Shown here piece after piece: positions 7,179-14,287 of a DNA stretch of 15,086 nt. Each line of letters starts with the position of its first letter. The stretch's first letter is position 1. This DNA comes from Spirochaetaceae bacterium (GTDB lineage: Bacteria; Spirochaetota; Spirochaetia; Sphaerochaetales; Sphaerochaetaceae). The notes under the pieces were generated by a model. The model was not told where the DNA came from and searched no databases. It worked only from the letters and a program-made list of their open reading frames with translations. A program made the position numbers and the translations under genes. Where the stretch lies: the NCBI GenBank assembly GCA_003454065.1, contig DMKZ01000079.1, positions 1 to 15,086 on the forward strand, read 5' to 3'.

Positions 7179-8534
7179 TTACTTTGAAAAAGGCATGCCC
7201 AACTCCTTCAAGAGCGCATAACCTTCCTTATCGTTTTTAGCCGTAGTGACAAAAGCGATGTTGAACCCGCTGATCCTCTCTATCTTGTCAAAATCGATCT
7301 CAGGGAAAATGATCTGTTCAGTCACACCCAAGGAATAATTCCCATGACCATCAAATGCATTCGGCTTGACACCGCGGAAATCCCTCACGCGAGGAAGGGC
7401 GACAGAGACCAACCTTTCGAAAAAGTACCACATGTTATCGTTTCGAAGCGTAACCATTGCTCCTATTTCCTGACCTTGTCTGATCTTGAAATTGGCTATG
7501 CTCTTGTGCGCCTTCGTCCTAACCACATGTTGACCGGTTATCTGCTCCAATTCCTTTACAGCCGCATCCATGTACTTTTTGTTTTCCTTATCCTCGGAGC
7601 AACCGAACGAAACGGTTATCTTGGTCATCCTCGGTATCTCCATCGGAGATGAGAAATTGAAATCTTTCTGCAGCTTGTCTCTGACTTGATTAAGATATCG
7701 CCTCTTGAAGTTCGGCATGAATCTTCCCGCATCAGCAGGTTTTGCTGCCTTGACAGCTTTCTCAGCTTTCTGAGCCTTGCTTTTTTCGATCATTTCCTTC
7801 ACTTTCTTTTCTCTCTCGGCATTGGCAGCGGCCCTCTTGGCCTTTTCGATTTCGCTTCTTTTCTTTTCTTCGGCTAATCTCTTCTCTTCCGCCTCAGCGG
7901 CTTTTCTAGCTTCTTCCGCCCTCTTGGCAGCTTCTTCAGCACGCTTCCTAGCGGCCTCTTCCTCAGCGGCCTTGCGAGCAGCCTCTTCGGCAGCTAACCT
8001 ATCGGCTTCAGCACGCTTCCTAGCGGCCTCTTCCTCAGCGGCCTTGCGAGCGGCCTCTTCGGCAGCTTTTCTAGCGGCCTCCTCTTCGGCGGCCTTGCGA
8101 GCGGCCTCTTCGGCAGCCCTGCGTCTTTCCATTTCCTGACGCGCTTTCTCCTCAGCTTCCTGCCTGGCTTTCTCTTCGGCACGCCTCATCGCCTCTTCCT
8201 CGAGCTCCTTTTGCCTGCGTGCAATTTCCTCCGCAGCTCTTCTCTCAGCCTCGGCTTCGGCTTCTTTCCTAGCTTGCTCCATCTTCTCGGCAAGCAACTT
8301 CGAAACAAGCTCTTCCTTATCCTGATCGATTGAAATCGGAATCTCAACTACGACGCTTTCTTCCTTTTCCTGAAAATTCGCGGCAATACCGGCCTCGCCC
8401 AGCGTCTTCCTCAAAGATGATTCGACGCTTTTCTTCTTCTTGTTGAGCTCTTCGGCAATCTGCTCTTCTGCTTCGCTAGAGGCTTGTGCAGCGAGTGCGT
8501 TCTCGTCAATGCCCATATCCTTCTCATCAGCCAT
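7179..8534 (-). CDS. rplE: 50S ribosomal protein L5 with a 272-residue N-terminal Ala/Glu/Lys/Arg-rich helical extension
   Basis: L5 binds 5S rRNA, forms bridge B1b with S13 and touches P-site tRNA in the central protuberance. Residues 273-451 form a complete ordinary L5 (179 aa): [16 protein letters not shown], then [60 protein letters not shown] and a C-terminal LGMPFSK. Ahead of it lies a 272-residue extension not found in standard L5. Residues 1-35 are acidic then Lys-rich. About 36-72 may be a small alpha/beta unit ending in SVVVEIPI. Residues 67-265 lack Pro and Gly, and between 140 and 200 all but two residues are A, E, K or R. The frame is continuous. The ATG shares its A with the rplX stop and has AGAGG seven bases upstream, so the long start looks genuine. 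A GTG one codon earlier is possible but less well spaced. The function of the extension is unknown. Confidence 0.95.
   Translation of the reverse strand: MADEKDMGIDENALAAQASSEAEEQIAEELNKKKKSVESSLRKTLGEAGIAANFQEKEESVVVEIPISIDQDKEELVSKLLAEKMEQARKEAEAEAERRAAEEIARRQKELEEEAMRRAEEKARQEAEEKARQEMERRRAAEEAARKAAEEEAARKAAEEAARKAAEEEAARKRAEADRLAAEEAARKAAEEEAARKRAEEAAKRAEEARKAAEAEEKRLAEEKKRSEIEKAKRAAANAEREKKVKEMIEKSKAQKAEKAVKAAKPADAGRFMPNFKRRYLNQVRDKLQKDFNFSSPMEIPRMTKITVSFGCSEDKENKKYMDAAVKELEQITGQHVVRTKAHKSIANFKIRQGQEIGAMVTLRNDNMWYFFERLVSVALPRVRDFRGVKPNAFDGHGNYSLGVTEQIIFPEIDFDKIERISGFNIAFVTTAKNDKEGYALLKELGMPFSK
7716..7718 (-). other. candidate internal start codon for a normal-length L5
   Basis: An ATG codes for Met273 of the extended L5 and lies exactly where ordinary L5 begins ([16 protein letters not shown]). 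Initiation here would give a 179-residue protein, the same length as E. coli L5. The bases just upstream read GCGGGAAGATTC, a purine-rich stretch but a poor match to the anti-Shine-Dalgarno sequence. It may therefore be only the relic of the original start codon. The sequence alone cannot decide this. Confidence 0.3.
7935..8117 (-). repeat. in-frame direct repeats coding for the L5 extension
   Basis: Two 61-base copies at 7935-7995 and 8007-8067 differ at one base (7980 versus 8052), with a period of 72 bases (24 codons). Each encodes [20 protein letters not shown] (residues 181-200 and 157-176). A third, shorter and more diverged copy at 8071-8117 encodes the first 17 of these residues (140-156). 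All spacings are multiples of three. Near-identity at synonymous positions points to recent duplication rather than convergence on a simple amino acid pattern. Confidence 0.9.
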
Positions 8535-8836
8535 CACAGCACCTCTTTCGTCCTCTTGGAATAGCGGACCTTCTTATCGCCTTCCATCCTGAATCCGATT
8601 CTCGTAGGCTTTCCATCGCTTGCGATGAGGGCAACCTTGCAGACGTAAAGGGGAGCCTCGACCTTGACGATCCTGCTCTCTTCCTCCTGCGTGCGCTTTT
8701 TCACATGCTTCGTTACGATATTAACGCCTTCGACGATCACCGTTCCAGCCTTCCTATTCACATCAAGGACCTTGCCTTTCTTGCCCTTGTCCTTGCCGCT
8801 AAGAACGACAACCATGTCATTTCTCTTTATATACAT
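8534..8836 (-). CDS. rplX: 50S ribosomal protein L24
   Basis: Early 50S assembly protein L24, 100 residues, at the rim of the exit tunnel. The N-terminal KOW motif is plain ([19 protein letters not shown], about 8-26), followed by VEGVN.V.KH.K (35-47) and a C-terminal part with AP.....V.L....GK.TRIGFR, all typical. Its TGA stop overlaps the rplE ATG by one base, and the final codons of rplX contain the AGAGG that serves rplE, so the two genes are translationally coupled. It lies 13 bases after rplN. Confidence 0.98.
   Translation of the reverse strand: MYIKRNDMVVVLSGKDKGKKGKVLDVNRKAGTVIVEGVNIVTKHVKKRTQEEESRIVKVEAPLYVCKVALIASDGKPTRIGFRMEGDKKVRYSKRTKEVL
8542..8546 (-). promoter_or_regulatory. 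ribosome binding site deciding the long rplE start
   Basis: AGAGG lies inside the last codons of rplX, seven bases before the ATG at 8534. Its good match and spacing support translation of the whole extended L5 from this ATG, coupled to termination at the overlapping rplX TGA. It is clearly better than the weak purine stretch before the internal Met273. Confidence 0.75.
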
Positions 8837-8849
8837 AGTCTTCCCCCGC

Positions 8850-9215
8850 TCAAAGCACCTCAGGCGCCAACGACACTATTTTCATAAAATTGTCACGCAA
8901 TTCACGCGCAACCGGTCCAAAAATTCTCTTTCCGCGCGGATTATTGTTAGCATCAATTATAACACATGCATTATCATCGAATCTGATGTATGTGCCATCC
9001 GGCCTCCTATACTCCTTCTTGGTCCTCACTATGACAGCCTTGAGGACATCCCCCTTCTTGATGCCGCCGTTCGGAATCACATCCTTTGCCGCAACGACGA
9101 TGATATCGCCTACGCCGGCAATATAGCGGTGAGAACCTCCGAGCACCTTTATGCATTGAACAACCTTGGCGCCCGTGTTATCAGCCACATTCAAGCGTGA
9201 TTGCATCTGAATCAT
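8850..9215 (-). CDS. rplN: 50S ribosomal protein L14
   Basis: L14, 121 residues, at the 50S interface where it forms bridges B5/B8 and binds the silencing factor RsfS in many bacteria. It opens [17 protein letters not shown] (family MIQ..T.L.VADNSGA), includes [20 protein letters not shown] and [34 protein letters not shown], and ends [14 protein letters not shown]...F.KI.SLAPEVL. These are all near-invariant blocks. The ATG at 9215 has AGGAG about nine bases upstream. It is the first gene of the classical spc operon, but the 15-base gap to rpsQ leaves no room for an obvious separate promoter. Confidence 0.98.
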   Translation of the reverse strand: MIQMQSRLNVADNTGAKVVQCIKVLGGSHRYIAGVGDIIVVAAKDVIPNGGIKKGDVLKAVIVRTKKEYRRPDGTYIRFDDNACVIIDANNNPRGKRIFGPVARELRDNFMKIVSLAPEVL

Positions 9216-9230
9216 AATGCCATTCTCCTA

Positions 9231-9497
9231 TTATTTAGCTTTTTCGACAATCTCGCGAAGCATCCAGCACTTATCCTTGCTGTAATGCCTGCATTCTTCG
9301 ATTCGAACCTTGTCGCCGATATGCGCGCTATTCTGAGCGTCATGAGCCTTAAACTTCTTCACGTATTTGACGTATTTCCTATATAGAGGATTCAGCTTCT
9401 TGCCGACAACGCTGACGACAATCGTCTTATCCATCTTATCAGAAGTAACCTGACCTACAAATGTCTTCTTCCTGCTGCCTACCATACCGATCCTCAT
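9231..9497 (-). CDS. rpsQ: 30S ribosomal protein S17
   Basis: Primary 16S rRNA 5'-domain binding protein S17, 88 residues, with an OB fold. Diagnostic blocks are GSRKKTFVGQVTSDKMDKTI.V (7-28), Y.KYVK...KFKAHD (family Y.K...R.KK..AHDE) and GDKVRIEECRHYSKDKCWML..I (61-83). The start ATG overlaps the rpmC stop as ATGA, so translation is coupled. M5 is an alternative start that would remove only four residues; the overlapping M1 is preferred. Last gene of the classical S10 operon. Confidence 0.97.
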   Translation of the reverse strand: MRIGMVGSRKKTFVGQVTSDKMDKTIVVSVVGKKLNPLYRKYVKYVKKFKAHDAQNSAHIGDKVRIEECRHYSKDKCWMLREIVEKAK

Positions 9498-9697
9498 TTA
9501 TCCTGATGAATCCCGAGCTTGATTTCGGAAATCCTCGTATTGATTCTTGCTATCTTCCTTCGAGTGTTCCTCAAAGCCAGAGGATTGTCCAAATGGCCAT
9601 AGACCCTGTTCACTCTGAGATTGAAGTTCTCTTTCTCCAACTCCCTCTTCTTGCTTTCCAGCTCTTCGAGCGTCAACTTATCAAAAGAATCCTTCAT
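9494..9697 (-). CDS. rpmC: 50S ribosomal protein L29
   Basis: L29, 67 residues, an all-helical hairpin at the exit tunnel mouth, next to L23 and near the docking site of nascent-chain factors. The sequence has the [20 protein letters not shown] first helix, then the turn with [21 protein letters not shown], matching the family L.NP..IR..RR.IAR..T. It starts three bases after the rplP stop and overlaps rpsQ by four bases. Length is normal for the family. Confidence 0.97.
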   Translation of the reverse strand: MKDSFDKLTLEELESKKRELEKENFNLRVNRVYGHLDNPLALRNTRRKIARINTRISEIKLGIHQDK

Positions 9698-9700
9698 ACC

Positions 9701-10117
9701 TTACTCCATCATGTTTCTTTCAACGAACTTGGTCTTAATGGGAAGCTTGCTCGCAGCCAAGGTCAAAGCCTCATACGCCATGTTTCTCTCGACTCCAGCC
9801 ATTTCGAACAATATCGCGCCTTTCTTCACGACCGCAACCCATCCCTCAGGAGCGCCCTTACCGTTTCCCTGCCTCGTTTCCGCAGGCTTTTTGGTATATG
9901 GAAGCTGCGGGAATATCCTGATCCAAACCTTTCCGCCTCTTTTGACATGCCTCGTCATGGCAACACGAGCAGCCTCGATCTGACGATTCGTGATCCACAA
10001 CGGCTCAAGAGCGAGAAGACCGTATTCGCCGAAAGCGACGAAATTGCCCTTATGAGCAACGCCGTCCCTCTTTCCGCGCTGAACTTTCCTGTGTTTGACT
10101 CTTTTCGGACTAAGCAT
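9701..10117 (-). CDS. rplP: 50S ribosomal protein L16
   Basis: L16, 138 residues, organising the A-site of the peptidyl transferase centre. It begins [20 protein letters not shown] (family ML.PKR.K.RK..RG), with the conserved [37 protein letters not shown]....[30 protein letters not shown] blocks. The ATG lies inside the last codons of rpsC, an 8-base overlap in a different frame, so the pair is tightly coupled. The Arg-rich loop and length match ordinary L16. Confidence 0.98.
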   Translation of the reverse strand: MLSPKRVKHRKVQRGKRDGVAHKGNFVAFGEYGLLALEPLWITNRQIEAARVAMTRHVKRGGKVWIRIFPQLPYTKKPAETRQGNGKGAPEGWVAVVKKGAILFEMAGVERNMAYEALTLAASKLPIKTKFVERNMME

Positions 10118-10820
10118 TTTCTGTAACCCTTCCTTCTCTCTTCTTCCTGATCACTTCTCCGGCGTCGGATCTGACTTTCTTCTGGGAATCATTGCTTTCG
10201 CCAAGGTACAACCATACCTTAACGCCTATCGATCCGTAGCTGGTGTTTGCGACAGCAAAACCGTAATCGATCTTGCTCCTAAGAGTATGCAGAGGAACCC
10301 TGCCCTCCTTTATGCTATCGCTTCTTGCGATTTCGACACCGTTAAGCCTTCCGGAAACCCTGATCTTTATTCCCATCGCGCCATCGCGAACCGCATCCGC
10401 AACGGACTTCTTCAATATCCTCTTGTAGCTGCCCCTGTTCACGAGCTGACGGGCAATGCTGTTCGCAAGAAGATTGGCGTCCAGATTAGGCTTGTGTATT
10501 TCCTCGACCTTGACAATCGCCTTGGTCTTCGTAAGCGAGGCGACCTTGGCATTGAGCTTCTCTATATTCGATCCGCCCTTGCCGATAAGGCTTCCCGGCT
10601 TCGAAGTGTGGATAAGAACGCGTAGCCTTTGAGGGTTTCTGAATATCTCGATTTTCGAAACGTCCGAAGATGCGACTTCCGGCATCTTGCGAAGCTCCTC
10701 CTTGATCTTCAAATCCTCCAAAAGAGTATCCACATATTTTGCGGGCTTAACATACCACCTGGAATCCCACGACTTATTGAATCCCAAACGAAAACCTATA
10801 GGATTAACTTTCTGACCCAT
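10110..10820 (-). CDS. rpsC: 30S ribosomal protein S3
   Basis: S3, 236 residues, part of the mRNA entry tunnel and helicase activity of the 30S head. It opens [20 protein letters not shown], the universal start. The KH domain has the GXXG loop at G80-G83 ([13 protein letters not shown]). The C-terminal domain has the block with [19 protein letters not shown]...GR.PLHTLR..IDYG.A.A.T.YG.IGVKVW (about 148-203). A short basic tail follows. The ATG is two bases after the rplV stop. Nothing is unusual apart from the 8-base overlap with rplP. Confidence 0.98.
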   Translation of the reverse strand: MGQKVNPIGFRLGFNKSWDSRWYVKPAKYVDTLLEDLKIKEELRKMPEVASSDVSKIEIFRNPQRLRVLIHTSKPGSLIGKGGSNIEKLNAKVASLTKTKAIVKVEEIHKPNLDANLLANSIARQLVNRGSYKRILKKSVADAVRDGAMGIKIRVSGRLNGVEIARSDSIKEGRVPLHTLRSKIDYGFAVANTSYGSIGVKVWLYLGESNDSQKKVRSDAGEVIRKKREGRVTENA

Positions 10821-10822
10821 CT

Positions 10823-11164
10823 CTAGCCCACCTTCTCACTTACTGAAACGCTTATATGGCTCATTCTCTTCAACAGGATGTCCCTCCTTCCATGCGACCT
10901 CGGCCAGACTCTCTTAAGACGCGGACCCTCATCGATCTTGATTTCGGATACGTAAAGCATATCATCCGTCAGATTTCTGTTCAGGTTCTTGGCGTTCTCA
11001 CCAGCAGAACGCAAGACCTTCCTTATAAGCTTTCCGCCTTTCTGAGGCATGACGGAAAGTATCGACATCGCTTCGGAATAGTCCTTGTTCCTAATCAGAT
11101 TGGCCACCGGCCTTATCTTGCTGGGCGACATCATCAAAAATTTCGCTTTTGCACTGTAATTCAT
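10823..11164 (-). CDS. rplV: 50S ribosomal protein L22
   Basis: L22, 113 residues, whose long beta hairpin lines the exit tunnel constriction with L4 and is a site of macrolide resistance mutations. Visible parts are AKAKFLMMSPSKIRPVANLIRNKDYSEA (5-32), LRSAGENAKN, the hairpin strands V.EIKIDEGPRLKRVWPRSHGRRDILLKR and the closing strand MSHISVSVSE. The hairpin tip reads PRSHGRRD, against PRAKGRAD in E. coli, without insertion or deletion. It starts nine bases after rpsS and ends two bases before rpsC. Confidence 0.97.
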   Translation of the reverse strand: MNYSAKAKFLMMSPSKIRPVANLIRNKDYSEAMSILSVMPQKGGKLIRKVLRSAGENAKNLNRNLTDDMLYVSEIKIDEGPRLKRVWPRSHGRRDILLKRMSHISVSVSEKVG

Positions 11165-11173
11165 CGCTTACCC

Positions 11174-11452
11174 CTATTTTCTAGTCGCACCCTTATCTGA
11201 AGAATGTCCCCTGAAAACCCTAGTCGGCGCAAATTCGCCAAGCTTGTGCTCCACAAGTCCTTCGGTGATGTAAACCGGAACCCATGTCTTACCATTGTAA
11301 ACGCTAATGGTCTTCCCTATCATATCGGGAATAATCATGGAATCCCTCGAATACGTCTTGATAACGGATTTATCGTTCTTCTCGTTTGACGCCATTATCT
11401 TCTTGTAGAGGTTCTTATCCACAAACGGTCCTTTCTTAATCGATCTACCCAT
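11174..11452 (-). CDS. rpsS: 30S ribosomal protein S19
   Basis: Head protein S19, 92 residues from the ATG at 11452; partner of S13 in the 30S head. A TTG three codons upstream is in frame, but AAGGGG is spaced nine bases from the ATG and [12 protein letters not shown] is the family's standard N-terminus. The centre shows [30 protein letters not shown], and the C-terminus [15 protein letters not shown], both diagnostic. It lies 18 bases after rplB and nine before rplV. Confidence 0.98.
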   Translation of the reverse strand: MGRSIKKGPFVDKNLYKKIMASNEKNDKSVIKTYSRDSMIIPDMIGKTISVYNGKTWVPVYITEGLVEHKLGEFAPTRVFRGHSSDKGATRK

Positions 11453-11470
11453 ATTAAACAACCCCTTGCG

Positions 11471-12295
11471 CTATTTTCTTCTCTTCACGATGAACGCGGA
11501 AGACGGCTTCTTCTTGTCTCTCGTCTTAGCACCCTTAGTCGGCTTGCCCCAAGGCGTAACAGGATGACGACCTGCTGCGGTCTTTCCCTCACCACCGCCA
11601 TGCGGATGGTCAACAGGGTTCATGACTACGCCTCTGACCTTGGGTCTCCTGCCAAGATGCCTCGAAGCACCGGCCTTACCCAGCGAAACTATCATCGAGT
11701 CTTCATTGCCAATCGTTCCGATAGTAGCGGAACAAAGGTTATAGACCATTCTCATTTCGCCCGACGGAAGCCTCAGCGTCACATACTTTCCCTCTTTCGC
11801 CACAATCGTGGCGCTAAGCCCTGCAGAACGAACAAGCTGTCCGCCCCTGCCGTATGTAAGCTCCACATTATGCACCTGAACGCCAAGAGGTATGTCCTTC
11901 AACGGCAAGGAATTGCCCACCGTCAGCGGAGAACCGCTACCGGCCTGAATCCTATTGCCAACCGTCAGGCCCTTCGGAGCAATGATATATCTCTTCTCGC
12001 CATCGAGATAAGCTATCAAAGCAATATTAGCGGTCCTGTTCGGATCGTACTCGATGGTTTTGACAACACCAGGCACTCCTATCTTGTCGCGTTTGAAATC
12101 AATGATCCTATATGCCCTCTTGGCACCGCCTCCGCGCCTTCTGACAGAGATTCTGCCACCTTGACCGCGTCCGGCATGCTTTTTGAGATGCTTTACCAAC
12201 GATTTCTCAGGCTTGTCGGCCGTGATGTCGCTGCGGACAAGAACGGTTCGCGTCCTCAGACCAGGCGTCATCGGCTTATATCTTTTTATCGCCAT
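11471..12295 (-). CDS. rplB: 50S ribosomal protein L2
   Basis: L2, 274 residues, one of the most conserved 50S proteins, needed for subunit joining and peptidyl transfer. It begins [14 protein letters not shown]; the RNA-binding region includes [28 protein letters not shown] (42-69); the second domain has GSG.PL..G..LPL..IPLG..VHN.E and [11 protein letters not shown]. The catalytic-site loop reads [13 protein letters not shown] (225-237), intact. The C-terminal tail is Lys/Arg rich ([20 protein letters not shown]). The gap to rplW is 19 bases, with AAGGGGAG before the ATG. Confidence 0.99.
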   Translation of the reverse strand: MAIKRYKPMTPGLRTRTVLVRSDITADKPEKSLVKHLKKHAGRGQGGRISVRRRGGGAKRAYRIIDFKRDKIGVPGVVKTIEYDPNRTANIALIAYLDGEKRYIIAPKGLTVGNRIQAGSGSPLTVGNSLPLKDIPLGVQVHNVELTYGRGGQLVRSAGLSATIVAKEGKYVTLRLPSGEMRMVYNLCSATIGTIGNEDSMIVSLGKAGASRHLGRRPKVRGVVMNPVDHPHGGGEGKTAAGRHPVTPWGKPTKGAKTRDKKKPSSAFIVKRRK

Positions 12296-12314
12296 AAAAT
12301 ACCAACTCCCCTTA

Positions 12315-12614
12315 TCACAACACCTCTAAGGCAGTGATCTTGTCTCCCTTCTTCATTGTGACTATAGCTTTTTTCCATGAGCTTCTTTTGCCTTCGGTCC
12401 TGTTTCTTGTCCTGGAATTCTTCGGCTTGCCTTTGACAAACATCGTATTGCAGGAAACAGGCTTGACATTGAAAAGCTCCTCAACAGCATCCATTATCTC
12501 GTGCTTATTCGCAGAAGCAGACACTTTGAAAGTGTATTTCTTCACATCCTGTTCTCTGATCGTATTGGACTTCTCGCTGAGAATAGGAGCGATAATTATC
12601 TGATTTGCATTCAT
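12315..12614 (-). CDS. rplW: 50S ribosomal protein L23
   Basis: L23, 99 residues, at the tunnel exit, docking site for trigger factor and SRP. Signatures visible are [11 protein letters not shown] (7-17, family I..P..TEKS), [25 protein letters not shown] in the middle, and [19 protein letters not shown] near the end. The internal loop ([17 protein letters not shown]) is basic, as usual. The ATG overlaps the rplD stop by four bases (ATGA), giving coupled translation with L4. Confidence 0.98.
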   Translation of the reverse strand: MNANQIIIAPILSEKSNTIREQDVKKYTFKVSASANKHEIMDAVEELFNVKPVSCNTMFVKGKPKNSRTRNRTEGKRSSWKKAIVTMKKGDKITALEVL

Positions 12615-13249
12615 TCCTGAACCTCTTTTCCGCTATAGAAATTTCCCAAATTCACCGCTGCCGTCTGCATGACCAGGATCTTCTTTCCGTAAAACAGCTC
12701 CTTGGCGGAAAGCTTATCATACGCAAGAACCCTGACATTCGGTATGTTCCTCGCAGATCTCCTGACAAGCTCATCGTCGTTCTTCAAAATGAGAACCGTC
12801 CTGTCCGGATATTTTGAAAACACATCGACTATCTTCTGCACTTCCTTGGTCTTTCCAGAAGTCGTGAAATCCTCGACAACCTTGAGTCTCTCCTCCTTGA
12901 CCGCCAGACTAAGAAGCGACCTGTATGCCTTGCGCTTCATTTTCTTAGGCAGGGAATAGGAATAGTCGCGCGGCCTCGGTCCGAAAATCGTACCACCGCC
13001 AACTCTGACAGGAGACTTCTTATCTCCCTGTCTCGCATTACCGGTTCCCTTCTGCTTGAAAGGCTTCACATTGGAATAGTTCACTTCCGCTCTGGTCTTC
13101 GTGCATGCCGTTCCGACCCTTCTATTTGCAAGCTCGTTATTTACGGCATAATAAATGCAGCCCGTGGAGATTTCGTCCGCGAAGACCTCGTCATTCAGAG
13201 AAATGCTGCCCGTCTCTTCGCCTTTAATATTATAAACCTTCAAATCCAT
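12611..13249 (-). CDS. rplD: 50S ribosomal protein L4
   Basis: L4, 212 residues from the ATG at 13249. A longer in-frame reading starting inside rplC is not supported, because MDLKVYNIKGEETGSISL is the normal N-terminus. L4 lines the exit tunnel with its extended loop and in E. coli also represses the S10 operon. The loop is at about 62-94: KPFKQKGTGNARQGDKKSP followed by GGGTIFGPRPRDY. Compared with the common KPWRQKGTGRARAG, the Trp is Phe and one Arg is Asn. The C-terminal globular part ends with LVMQTAAVNLGNF-like strands. The gap to rplC is 11 bases. Confidence 0.98.
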   Translation of the reverse strand: MDLKVYNIKGEETGSISLNDEVFADEISTGCIYYAVNNELANRRVGTACTKTRAEVNYSNVKPFKQKGTGNARQGDKKSPVRVGGGTIFGPRPRDYSYSLPKKMKRKAYRSLLSLAVKEERLKVVEDFTTSGKTKEVQKIVDVFSKYPDRTVLILKNDDELVRRSARNIPNVRVLAYDKLSAKELFYGKKILVMQTAAVNLGNFYSGKEVQE

Positions 13250-13260
13250 GAAACAGCCCT

Positions 13261-13884
13261 CTATTTCTTGACAGCCTTCCTGACTATCAAAGTGCTTCCG
13301 TTGCAACCAGGAACAGCACCCTTCACCAAAAGCAAACCCTCGCCCGCATCGCTCTTCACGATCCTGAGATTCTGAACCGTGACTTTGCAGTCGCCCATGT
13401 GTCCGGCCATATGCTGGCCCTTGAACGTCCTAGCAGGCGTCGATGACATCGCCGTGCCTCCCAAATCCCTATGGAACTTGGAGCCATGCGTCGCTCTTCC
13501 GCCTCCAAAGCCCCATCTCTTCATTCCGCCTTGGAATCCCTTTCCCTTGGAAATTCCCGTGACATCCACGAACATCACTTCCTCGAGAATGCTAAGGTTC
13601 AGAGAATCGCCTATGTTGACATCCTTGTCGAAATCCCTGAATTCCTTCAATTCCTTCTTCACCTTGCAGCCTGCAGCGGCAAATTGACCGATATAAGGCT
13701 TCGTGGCCCTTTTCTCGTTCATATCCACAGTTCCCAAAAGCACGGAATCATATCCGTTCTTTTCCTTGGTCATCTTGGAAACGACTACATTGTCCTCTAT
13801 TTTTATAGCAGTGACAGGGATTAATTTACCATTGGCATCAAAAACTTGCGTCATGCCGACTTTTTTTCCGATTAACCCTAACAT
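13261..13884 (-). CDS. rplC: 50S ribosomal protein L3
   Basis: L3, 207 residues from the ATG at 13884. The preceding TTG is in frame but too close to the AAGGAG. L3 starts 50S assembly and reaches the peptidyl transferase centre with its central loop. It begins MLGLIGKKVGMTQVFD, has VDVTGISKGKGFQGGMKRWG (106-125) and the C-terminal LLLVKGAVPGCNGSTLIVR, all as in the family. The loop at 142-152 reads GGTAMSSTPAR where E. coli has GSIGQNQTPGK, so the usual GSxG is changed and the methylated Gln is absent. It follows rpsJ by 10 bases. Confidence 0.98.
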   Translation of the reverse strand: MLGLIGKKVGMTQVFDANGKLIPVTAIKIEDNVVVSKMTKEKNGYDSVLLGTVDMNEKRATKPYIGQFAAAGCKVKKELKEFRDFDKDVNIGDSLNLSILEEVMFVDVTGISKGKGFQGGMKRWGFGGGRATHGSKFHRDLGGTAMSSTPARTFKGQHMAGHMGDCKVTVQNLRIVKSDAGEGLLLVKGAVPGCNGSTLIVRKAVKK

Positions 13885-13894
13885 CAATGTCTCC

Positions 13895-14206
13895 TTAACC
13901 CTTCATCTCCACTTCAACACCGTCAGAGAGTTCGATCTTCATCAACTCATCTCTGATCTTGTCATTGATTCCGTAGATGTCGATAAGCCTCTTATGAGTC
14001 CTCATTTCGAACTGTTCCCTAGACTTTTTGTTTACGTGGGGCGAACGAAGAACTGTCCATTTCTTAATGTGTGTAGGAAGTGGAATCGGACCTGCGACCT
14101 TTCCTCCATTGCTGACGACGGTATCGACTATTACCTTGCAGGACTTCTCGACTAATTCAACATCGTATCCTCTAAGATCAACCCGTATCCTATCTTCTTT
14201 TGCCAT
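13895..14206 (-). CDS. rpsJ: 30S ribosomal protein S10
   Basis: S10 (NusE), 103 residues, a head protein that also binds NusB and NusG in transcription antitermination. It begins [20 protein letters not shown], with [39 protein letters not shown] in the middle (the flexible loop and the H-bonding strand) and ends VEVEMKG. It is the first gene after the tuf terminator. Its GGGAGGA at 14218-14224 is 11 bases from the ATG, slightly longer than ideal. Only 27 bases lie between the terminator hairpin and the start codon. Confidence 0.98.
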   Translation of the reverse strand: MAKEDRIRVDLRGYDVELVEKSCKVIVDTVVSNGGKVAGPIPLPTHIKKWTVLRSPHVNKKSREQFEMRTHKRLIDIYGINDKIRDELMKIELSDGVEVEMKG

Positions 14207-14233
14207 TACTCAAACAATCCTCCCGAAAACAAT

Positions 14234-14264
14234 AAAATTGGAAGGCCGTCGGCCTTCCAATTTT
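14234..14264 (-). terminator. Rho-independent terminator hairpin after tuf
   Basis: Two perfect 14-base arms (14234-14247 and 14251-14264) enclose a 3-base loop. The stem has a GC-rich core (GGAAGGCC) and A/T-rich ends, and on the minus strand the right arm runs into CCAATTTTATTGTTTTC, a broken T-run. It sits 23 bases after the tuf stop. The symmetrical A4...T4 flanks would let it work on both strands. Because rpsJ starts only 27 bases further on, it probably reduces rather than abolishes transcription into the ribosomal protein genes. Confidence 0.88.
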
Positions 14265-14287
14265 CATCAATAATTTCGCCGTGCGAA

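Noticed and set aside
7777..8139. An Ala/Ser/Leu/Phe-rich open frame on the plus strand that resembles a membrane protein.
   Set aside because: It is the mirror of the Ala/Glu/Lys/Arg repeat of the L5 extension; the hydrophobic look results from the reverse complement of GCC, GAG and AAG codons.
7179..8534. The idea that the L5 extension is a separate upstream gene that lost its stop, or a sequencing frameshift.
   Set aside because: The frame is continuous, the long start has a good ribosome binding site and TGATG coupling with rplX, and the stretch between is frame-preserving repeats; no second start with a good binding site is seen.
9461..10126. A 221-codon open frame on the plus strand crossing rpsQ, rpmC and rplP.
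   Set aside because: It spans three conserved genes on the other strand and has no recognisable domain.
11564..12337. A 257-codon open frame on the plus strand opposite rplB and the end of rplW.
   Set aside because: Fully antisense to conserved L2; no ribosome binding site or recognisable motif.
13250..13306. A 19-codon N-terminal extension of L4 overlapping the end of rplC.
   Set aside because: The added residues are the shifted frame of rplC, and the normal L4 N-terminus begins at the ATG at 13249.
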